Shown: piece by piece, positions 1-4,992 of the stretch
How the letters are laid out: every line of letters begins with the position of its first letter
Numbering within the stretch: the stretch's first letter is position 1
NCBI GenBank assembly: GCA_964458125.1
Contig: CAYWHE010000169.1
Span: forward strand, 1 to 9,076
Source of the DNA: CAYWHE01 sp964458125
Lineage (GTDB): Bacteria > Bacteroidota > Bacteroidia > AKYH767-A > OLB10
Direction of reading: 5' to 3'
DNA length: 9,076 nucleotides
The notes under the pieces: model-generated
Database searches by the model: none
Told to the model about the DNA's origin: nothing
Seen by the model: the letters and a program-made list of their open reading frames with translations, nothing else
Made by a program: the position numbers and the translations under genes

Positions 1-792
1 ATGAAGGAATTTCAGATTATATCAGACAATTTGCTTAAGAGGTTTGACAGAAATGTTAAAACCACGGTGAAAAAGTGTTTTCAAGAATTGGATTCAAAGG
101 AATTTACGGTTGACGACTTTAAAAACTATATGCTTGCGGGAGCAGTGGCATCTTCTCAAATTGAAGGAAGTACTTTGGACCTCAACAGCTTTTACCAAAG
201 CAGGCAAAACAAGACCAATCAAAAGGAGGTGAAAGAAATTGAAAACCTCCTGACTGCCTACCAACATGCAAGGCGTTACCGTCTAACTCAAAAAGGTTTA
301 TTAACGTGTCATGAAATTTTTGCGGCAACCTTCGCCAATATTAATAAAAGTCAAAAGGGAAAATACAGGAAAACAAGGGTAGGGATCAGAGGATGGAGCG
401 GGTTGGTTTATTTGGCGGTTGAGCCCCAATATGTTCAACAGGAAATGGACAAATTGTTTATTGACATTGAGCAATTGCTAAAGCTTAAACTTAAACTAAA
501 GGAAACACTTTACTACGCCTCCTACATACATTTTGTGTTTGCAAAAATTCATCCGTTTGCCGACGGTAACGGAAGGGCCGCACGACTGCTTGAAAAATGG
601 TTCAGGGCCGAAGTTTTAGGAGATGGAGCGTGGGGAATACCAAGTGAAAAATACTATTACGATAACAGACAGGCATATTACAACAGTTTAAATATTGGAG
701 TAAATTATTATGAAACCCTGGAGCGGCTAAACCAACTATTACCATTTTTAACACTGCTTCCCAAAGCGGTTTGTTACAAACCAATCAACTAA
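1..792 (+). CDS. Fic-domain protein, class II (probable AMP-transferase)
   Basis: Fic enzymes usually transfer AMP from ATP to a hydroxyl side chain of a target protein; some use other nucleotides or reverse the reaction. The catalytic motif HPFADGNGRAAR is intact at residues 184-195: H184 is the general base, D188 holds the metal, and the glycines and arginines bind phosphates. An N-terminal inhibitory motif, S51-S-Q-I-E55-G56, fits the [S/T]xxxE[G/N] pattern of class II Fic proteins, in which the glutamate blocks productive ATP binding. At 263 residues it is compact and lacks the C-terminal winged helix common in longer relatives; the ending, around PFLTLLP, looks natural rather than broken. 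The ATG is the first base of the window, so an upstream start or partner gene cannot be excluded. The gene is AT-rich (17 G/C in its first 60 bases), unlike the genes from rpiB onward, which suggests horizontal acquisition. No antitoxin-like gene follows. The target is unknown. Confidence 0.9.
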   Translation: MKEFQIISDNLLKRFDRNVKTTVKKCFQELDSKEFTVDDFKNYMLAGAVASSQIEGSTLDLNSFYQSRQNKTNQKEVKEIENLLTAYQHARRYRLTQKGLLTCHEIFAATFANINKSQKGKYRKTRVGIRGWSGLVYLAVEPQYVQQEMDKLFIDIEQLLKLKLKLKETLYYASYIHFVFAKIHPFADGNGRAARLLEKWFRAEVLGDGAWGIPSEKYYYDNRQAYYNSLNIGVNYYETLERLNQLLPFLTLLPKAVCYKPIN

Positions 793-991
793 GATATTTT
801 CAAATAAACAAATTTGAATTCAATAAGCACCATTCGCAAATCGGTTTTCGGTTGCCATATATGGAAATGTTTAACCGGGTTACTTTCAATAAAGCCATCC
901 TGAAAATTGAACCAGGTCACCGGTGCGTTGTTGCCACCGGCATTACTGTGGACATTTTTTTATACTTTTACGGACTTCAAAGATCCCCGAT
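793..991. other. AT-rich intergenic gap between fic and rpiB
   Basis: These 199 nt keep the AT-rich composition of the Fic gene and end where the GC-richer rpiB begins, so the composition boundary lies close to 990. No RNA gene or clear terminator hairpin is visible. The only promoter-like sequence is TACTTTTA at 963-970, one base off TAnnTTTG and 22 nt upstream of the rpiB start, with no matching -33 box. An open frame runs through the gap, but it starts inside fic and has no recognisable start context. Confidence 0.4.
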
Positions 992-1420
992 ATGAAACTC
1001 GCTCTCGGTTCCGACCATGCCGGATTCGACTATAAAAAGGCCATTCTTTCCTTTCTTACCGGGAACGGAACGGAGGCTCATGATTTCGGCACTTATTCGG
1101 CCGAAAGTGCCGATTACCCTGATTTTGCGCATGCCGTGGCCCGTGCGGTGGAAAGCGGAGGGTTTGATTTCGGCATTCTTTTTTGCGGCAGCGCCAACGG
1201 CGTGGCCATCACGGCCAACAAGCATTCCGGCATACGGGCGGCGGTATGCTGGACGGTTGAAATCGCTTCTTTGGCCCGGAAGCACAACAACGCCAATGTC
1301 ATTTGTATTCCCTCCCGTTATGTCAGCGAACGGGAATCGGAAGCCATGATCAAAACATTCCTGGAAACGCCATTTGAAGGGGGCCGTCATGCCCGGCGGG
1401 TGGAAAAGATAGCCTTATAA
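992..1420 (+). CDS. rpiB: Ribose-5-phosphate isomerase B (RpiB/LacAB family)
   Basis: This cytosolic enzyme interconverts ribose 5-phosphate and ribulose 5-phosphate in the non-oxidative pentose phosphate pathway. The 142-residue protein is full length for the family. Landmarks are GSDHAG at residues 6-11, DYPDFA at 41-46, catalytic C65 in GILFCGS (61-67), H98-N99 in the HN(D)ANV segment, and GGRH at 130-133 ahead of the C-terminal RR. The ATG at 992 is chosen because the family signature begins at once (KLALGSDHAG); the open frame extends further upstream, but that part has no family resemblance. Two positions differ from the usual pattern: A68 where CG[ST]G normally has glycine, and N100 where HND is common. 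The family also includes allose-6-phosphate isomerases, so another sugar phosphate is possible. lutB starts 11 nt downstream, so the two are probably co-transcribed. Confidence 0.93.
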   Translation: MKLALGSDHAGFDYKKAILSFLTGNGTEAHDFGTYSAESADYPDFAHAVARAVESGGFDFGILFCGSANGVAITANKHSGIRAAVCWTVEIASLARKHNNANVICIPSRYVSERESEAMIKTFLETPFEGGRHARRVEKIAL

Positions 1421-1431
1421 CTCTTTTTATC

Positions 1432-2814
1432 TTGTCGGATCCCCAGACCCTTTTCCGGAAAAAGACACTGCAGGCGCTGAAGAACAAGTCCCTTCAGGAA
1501 AAAATCGCCCATGCCAACCGGCAGTATAAGGAATCATTCGGGCAGGGTATCGGGCAATATGCGCAGCCGGAAACGGCCCGTCAGCGGGCGGCCCATCTCC
1601 GGTGGAAGGCGGTGGAAAACCTGGATCAGTACCTGATTGAGTTTGAAGCCAGCTTCACCCGGTCGGGCGGAAAAATCATCTGGGCCCGGGATGCGCGGGA
1701 AGCGGTGCATGAAATATCGGCCCTGGTGGAGCGGGCAAAGGCGCGAACTGTTGTCAAGTCCAAGTCGATGGTGAGTGAGGAGATCGGGCTGAATGCCGCC
1801 CTGCAGCAAATGGGCATTGACCCGCTGGAAACCGATTTGGGCCAGTTCATCGTGCAGCAGGCCCACGAGCGCCCTTCGCACCTGGTGCTGCCGGCCATTC
1901 ATAAAAGCAAGGAGGAGATAGCCGTTTTGTTTTATGAAAAATTCAAGCTGCCTCCCTCCTCCACGCCCCAGGAAATTGTGGCCTTCACGAGAACCCTGAT
2001 GCGTAAAAAATTTATTGCGGCAGACATCGGCATTACGGGGGCCAACTTCCTCATAGCCGATACGGGTTCGGTGGCCGTCACCGAAAATGAAGGCAATGCC
2101 ATGCTGGGAATGGCCTTTTCCAAAATGCATATCGTGGTGACGGGCATCGAAAAAATCATTCCTTCCCTTTCGGACCTGGATTTGTTTCTTCCCCTGCTGG
2201 CCACCTATGGAACGGGTCAGCCGGTTACGGCTTACAACCATATCGTGTCGGGGCCGCGGCAACCGGGCGAGACCGATGGCCCGGAAGAAATGGTGCTGGT
2301 GCTGGTGGACAACGAGCGCAGCAGCCTGCTGGCCCGGACGGAGCAACGGCAGACGCTGAGCTGCATCAAATGCAGCGCCTGCCTGAACGTATGCCCGGTT
2401 TTTGCCGGCATTGGCGGTCACGCTTACGGCACGGTCTACAATGGTCCCATCGGGTCGGCCCTGATGCCCCACCTGAAAGGATTTGAACAGGCGGGCTTTT
2501 TAAGCGAAGTCACCACGCTTTGCGGCAAGTGTTCCGAAATCTGCCCGGTGAAAATTGATCTGCACCAGGTTTTCCTGAACAACAGGCATACGGCCGTGCA
2601 GGAGCTGCAGCAGGAGAAATCGCAGAAATGGTATTTCTTCCTCTGGAGAAAGGCCATGCTGAAAAGAAAGGTGATGAACCTGGGCGGCATGAAGTCCAGG
2701 AAGTACCTGTTTGATCATCTTTTCAAATCCTGGAGCGGGAACCGTTCCATGCCGAAAATCGCTGCCAGGTCGTTTAACGATTACTGGCGGGAGAAAATGC
2801 ATATCAAAAAATAA
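1432..2814 (+). CDS. lutB: LutB-type lactate oxidation iron-sulfur protein
   Basis: LutB is the iron-sulfur subunit of the LutABC system, which oxidises L-lactate to pyruvate at the cytoplasmic side. The 460-residue protein has the full LutB layout: an N-terminal helical part; a LUD domain (about 70-295) with SKSMVSEE at 111-118, ITGANFLIADTGSVAVTENE at 201-220 and YGTGQPVTAYNHIVSGPR at 259-276; then two ferredoxin-like cysteine clusters, C311/C314/C317/C321-P and C364/C367/C371-P; and a C-terminal tail ending near FNDYWREK. The start is TTG at 1432 (Leu codon read as Met). No in-frame ATG or GTG lies between the upstream in-frame stop at 1375-1377 and this TTG, and the first downstream ATG would remove much of the family domain. 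No good Shine-Dalgarno is visible, as is common in this phylum. lutA and lutC are not in the window, so this is either a solitary LutB homolog or works with distant partners. Confidence 0.91.
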   Translation: MSDPQTLFRKKTLQALKNKSLQEKIAHANRQYKESFGQGIGQYAQPETARQRAAHLRWKAVENLDQYLIEFEASFTRSGGKIIWARDAREAVHEISALVERAKARTVVKSKSMVSEEIGLNAALQQMGIDPLETDLGQFIVQQAHERPSHLVLPAIHKSKEEIAVLFYEKFKLPPSSTPQEIVAFTRTLMRKKFIAADIGITGANFLIADTGSVAVTENEGNAMLGMAFSKMHIVVTGIEKIIPSLSDLDLFLPLLATYGTGQPVTAYNHIVSGPRQPGETDGPEEMVLVLVDNERSSLLARTEQRQTLSCIKCSACLNVCPVFAGIGGHAYGTVYNGPIGSALMPHLKGFEQAGFLSEVTTLCGKCSEICPVKIDLHQVFLNNRHTAVQELQQEKSQKWYFFLWRKAMLKRKVMNLGGMKSRKYLFDHLFKSWSGNRSMPKIAARSFNDYWREKMHIKK

Positions 2815-2916
2815 CCTTGCGGGGCGAGGCATTGATTTTTCCCTGTTTTTGCAGGAAGTTTTCAATAAGCCCGGGAACAATCCTTCCTGGTGGTATTATA
2901 ACCTGTTCCGTTTTTT

Positions 2917-2924
2917 TATATTCG
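2917..2924 (+). promoter_or_regulatory. Candidate -7 box for the DUF1579 gene
   Basis: TATATTCG differs by one base from the Bacteroidota -7 consensus TAnnTTTG and lies 33 nt ahead of the ATG at 2958. No TTTG-like -33 box is found at the usual spacing, so the call is weak. No convincing terminator was found after lutB in the 143-nt gap, so read-through from rpiB-lutB is also possible. Confidence 0.3.
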
Positions 2925-2957
2925 CACGGTAAACCATAACCTTAAAACCAGACGATA

Positions 2958-3542
2958 ATGAAACAGAAAATTACTTTATTGGCCGCCGCATGCGTATGGG
3001 CATTCAGCGGCATGCTGATGGCCCAGCCTTCCAAAGAGGAACAGGCGGCTATGGAAAAGGCATGGAACGACTTTATGACACCGGGCGAGATGCATAAAAT
3101 GATGGCTTCTTCCAACGGGGAATGGAATGAAGAAATCACGTTCTGGATGGATCCTTCCGCGCCTCCCACGAAGAACACTGCTGTCTGCACCAACACCATG
3201 ATCCTGGGCGGTCGCTACCAGCAATCGGTTCACAAAGGCGAGTTCGGCGGAATGCCTTTTGAAGGCGTGAGCACCTGGGGATACAACAATTCCCGCAAGT
3301 TGTTTGAGAGTTCCTGGATCGACAACATGGGTACCGGCGTGATGTATATGGAAGGGGGCTGGGATGAAAAAACAAAATCATGCACGATGAAGGGCAAATC
3401 AACCGACCCGGTTACAGGCAGGCAATACATGGCCCGGGAGGTGATGCGGTTTATCGATGACAATACCCAGATCATGGAGATGTATGAAAGCAAGGACGGG
3501 AAAGAAAGGAAAACGATGGAGATTAAGTTTACCAGGAAGTAA
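2958..3542 (+). CDS. Secreted DUF1579 family protein
   Basis: This is a 194-residue exported protein of the DUF1579 family, whose biochemical role is not established. A signal peptide covers residues 1-22: a lysine-containing start, a hydrophobic core, then LMA followed by Q23, a typical signal peptidase I site. There is no lipobox cysteine at +1, so it is probably periplasmic rather than a lipoprotein. Family-like features are MTPGEMHKMM (40-49), GEWNEEITFWMDPSAPP (54-70), ILGGRYQQ (82-89), the GMPFEGVSTWGYNN stretch (98-111) and WIDNMGTG (120-127). C77 and C142 remain after cleavage and could form a disulfide. The ATG at 2958 is supported by the signal peptide starting immediately. The gene ends in its own terminator and appears to be a separate unit from lutB upstream. 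The family assignment rests on motif recognition; no function is proposed. Confidence 0.88.
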   Translation: MKQKITLLAAACVWAFSGMLMAQPSKEEQAAMEKAWNDFMTPGEMHKMMASSNGEWNEEITFWMDPSAPPTKNTAVCTNTMILGGRYQQSVHKGEFGGMPFEGVSTWGYNNSRKLFESSWIDNMGTGVMYMEGGWDEKTKSCTMKGKSTDPVTGRQYMAREVMRFIDDNTQIMEMYESKDGKERKTMEIKFTRK

Positions 3543-3556
3543 CCCGGGTTATCCTG

Positions 3557-3590
3557 AAAGCGCAACGGACGATTTTTTCCGTTGCGCTTT
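3557..3590 (+). terminator. Intrinsic terminator after the DUF1579 gene
   Basis: A perfect 13-bp inverted repeat (3557-3569 AAAGCGCAACGGA and 3578-3590 TCCGTTGCGCTTT) closes an 8-nt loop and runs into a T-rich tail, 15 nt after the stop codon. The A-rich 5' arm means it could also stop transcription coming from the minus-strand ATPase gene. Confidence 0.85.
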
Positions 3591-3698
3591 TGTTTGTGCT
3601 TCCGGCGGCAATTAAGCCGCCCGTCGGGTCACCTGAACGGTGGATAGCCGGGGCGGTCCTGTGGAAACCCGGTATGCATAGGCCGCCGCGTCCTCCCT
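3591..3698. other. Short intergenic stretch with a GC hairpin
   Basis: Between the DUF1579 terminator and the palindromic repeat there are about 108 nt without a gene. They hold a 6-bp hairpin, GGCGGC (3604-3609) and GCCGCC (3616-3621) around AATTAA, with no T-tract. No RNA gene or promoter was recognised. Confidence 0.4.
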
Positions 3699-3740
3699 AA
3701 AAAAGTAACCACTTGGTTACTAACCGGTCGGTTACTTTTT
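3699..3740. repeat. GTAACC palindromic repeat, copy at 3' end of ATPase gene
   Basis: The 42-nt unit is an A6 run, a 31-nt imperfect palindrome (3705-3735; arms GTAACC and GGTTAC, centre GGTTACTAACC) and a T5 run. It matches the copy at 4915-4956 in 37 of 42 positions, read in the same direction. The stop codon of the minus-strand ATPase (TAA, read from 3734 to 3732) lies inside it, and the A/T-tract arm encodes the final lysines. A second pair of arms, GTCCTCC (3690-3696) and GGAGGAC (3741-3747), extends the fold to 58 nt with a 3-nt bulge. On the minus strand the hairpin is followed by TTTTTT, so it can also act as the ATPase terminator. Confidence 0.88.
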
Positions 3741-4898
3741 GGAGGACAGGTTTTCCGGGCCTGAACCGGTTGTCATAAACCGTTGAAACCAGCAACGATA
3801 CAAGGGGTCTGCAAAAGCGGCGTCTTCCTCAAAGGTATCGATCACTTCTTTTTGTTCCAGCGCCTTTTTGATCTTCACCACGGCGGCCGAACTGCCTAAG
3901 CGGTAATGTTCGAGGACATCCCTGGAACTGAACCGGCTCACCCCGTCGCATAAGGCGCGCAAAAAATTCACCTGCCCGTTGGAGAGGAGGTCCGTTTCCC
4001 GGTGATAGAGGATGGACAGTTTCCGCAGCAGGGATTCAAGCGCCTGCTCCAGGTGTTCCGGTTCACAGTTTTTTCTGCAATGCTGCCAGGTCTCCTGCGC
4101 CAGCTGCTGAACAAAATACGGATGGTCTTCCATGATTTCGGCAATCCGGCCGGCCAGGGGAGGGGATATGGTCTTGCCGGTTTTCCTGAACCGGCCGGAA
4201 ATAAAGGTCACCCAATGAGCCCTGCTGATTTTGGAAAGAAAAATAACGTCACCGAATTTGTAAAACGGCATGGACGGGTTCTCAAACAGGGACGACAGCA
4301 TCTGCCGTTTGCTGCCGTAAAGACAATAGCTCGTCAGCCGGTGTTTCTGCCAGTGTGACCTCAGTTTTTTCTGAAAGCCCGCCGGGTCCCCGAAGAAGGC
4401 CAGGTTCTGAAATTCATCGAGGCATACCACCATCCGGATCTTCTTCGCCCGGCATATATTTTCGGCCAGGTCGATTATTTCATCCGGTGACTGCCTGACC
4501 GACTTCCATTCAAACCGGAGGGTAATATCATGCTGAGGATCAACAGGCAGGTTTATTTGCGGAATGATCCGGGTAAAAAATTTCCGTACCGAACGCACCC
4601 TGTCCTCCCACCTGGTTTCAGACGCCTTAATCAGTTCCCGGGCATAGGTCTCATAAAACTCCTGCTCCGTCCTCACATTGAAAAGGTCGATAAAGCAAAA
4701 CCGTATCCGCTTGTCGGTCCGCATGATCCGCTGCGCCGTATTCCAGACCAGGGACGATTTGCCCCAGCGCCTTGGAGAAAGCAGGATGGTATTGATGCCC
4801 GACCTGAAATTGCCGGCCAGCAGCTTCATCTCCCGTGTCCGGTTGGTATAAAAATCATTCCGGGCAATGATTCCGAAACTAAAGGGTGCGTGGATCAT
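3732..4898 (-). CDS. Lone AAA+ ATPase (archaeal-ATPase/STAND-like family)
   Basis: This 388-residue P-loop ATPase resembles the ATPase_2/archaeal-type AAA family, which is abundant in Bacteroidota and archaea and mostly of unknown function. Features in order: FSFGIIARNDFYTNR (6-20), the family's N-terminal FG...F.NR motif; Walker A SPRRWGKSS at 41-49 with K47; Walker B MVVCLDEFQ (156-164) with D161 and E162; a sensor-like YGSKRQM at 194-200; HPYFVQQLAQ at 259-268; and a C-terminal winged-helix region (about 300-372) ending in FADPLYRCW (362-370). All ATPase residues look intact. There is no fused nuclease or other effector and no membrane segment. The start is the ATG at 4898; the family motif begins five residues later. 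No co-directional gene is close enough for an obvious operon. Near-identical palindromic repeats flank the gene, one holding its stop codon, the other just upstream of its start. Confidence 0.88.
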   Translation of the reverse strand: MIHAPFSFGIIARNDFYTNRTREMKLLAGNFRSGINTILLSPRRWGKSSLVWNTAQRIMRTDKRIRFCFIDLFNVRTEQEFYETYARELIKASETRWEDRVRSVRKFFTRIIPQINLPVDPQHDITLRFEWKSVRQSPDEIIDLAENICRAKKIRMVVCLDEFQNLAFFGDPAGFQKKLRSHWQKHRLTSYCLYGSKRQMLSSLFENPSMPFYKFGDVIFLSKISRAHWVTFISGRFRKTGKTISPPLAGRIAEIMEDHPYFVQQLAQETWQHCRKNCEPEHLEQALESLLRKLSILYHRETDLLSNGQVNFLRALCDGVSRFSSRDVLEHYRLGSSAAVVKIKKALEQKEVIDTFEEDAAFADPLYRCWFQRFMTTGSGPENLSSKK

Positions 4899-4903
4899 GT
4901 TTA

Positions 4904-4911
4904 CAAAGGTA
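4904..4911 (-). promoter_or_regulatory. Candidate -7 box for the ATPase gene
   Basis: Read on the minus strand this is TACCTTTG, an exact match to the Bacteroidota TAnnTTTG box, only 5 nt before the ATG at 4898. If used, transcription would begin at or next to the start codon, giving a leaderless or nearly leaderless mRNA. The upstream palindrome would cover the -20 to -60 region and could serve as an operator. No TTTG -33 element is visible. Confidence 0.4.
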
Positions 4912-4967
4912 ATAAAAAAAGTAACCGGTTGGTTAGTAACCGACCGGTTACTTTTTAAAAAAGGTAA
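4905..4967. repeat. 8-bp direct repeats AAAGGTAA around the upstream palindrome
   Basis: AAAGGTAA occurs at 4905-4912 and again at 4960-4967, just outside the palindrome at 4915-4956. Paired direct repeats of this size around a small palindrome resemble a target-site duplication. The sequence is A-rich, so coincidence is possible, and the 3' palindrome copy has no such pair. Confidence 0.4.
4915..4956. repeat. GTAACC palindromic repeat, copy at 5' end of ATPase gene
   Basis: This is the second 42-nt copy. Positions 4916-4956 are self-complementary around 4936 with one T/G mismatch (4930 against 4942), giving two 20-nt arms and a one-base centre. Such a sequence could form a cruciform in DNA or a long hairpin in RNA. 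It begins 16 nt upstream of the ATPase start codon and lies 37 nt beyond the stop codon of the upstream aldehyde dehydrogenase. On the minus strand the hairpin is followed by seven Ts, so it is also a plausible intrinsic terminator for that dehydrogenase gene. Confidence 0.9.
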
Positions 4968-4992
4968 AGCCCGTGAAGGAAACCTGATGTTG

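Noticed and set aside
923..991. An upstream ATG that would lengthen RpiB by 23 residues
   Set aside because: The added segment is cysteine- and aromatic-rich with no family likeness. The RpiB signature begins directly after the ATG at 992.
771..995. An open frame across the fic-rpiB gap whose translation vaguely resembles the beta-strand region of dUTPases (PGHRCVVATGITV)
   Set aside because: It starts inside the Fic gene in another frame, lacks the rest of the dUTPase motifs, and ends at once. The likeness is too weak to call a pseudogene.
1534..2472. A long minus-strand open frame of 312 codons antisense to lutB
   Set aside because: It is a shadow of a GC-rich coding sequence. The plus-strand frame carries intact LutB motifs, while the antisense translation is low-complexity and rich in Arg, Gly and His.
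3604..3621. GGCGGC/GCCGCC hairpin after the DUF1579 terminator
   Set aside because: Short, no T-tract, and in GC-rich sequence; not convincing as a functional element beyond a mention.
3699..4956. The ATPase cassette as a CRISPR array or classical insertion sequence
   Set aside because: There are only two repeat copies with a gene between them rather than spacers, no transposase, and no direct target duplication around the whole unit.
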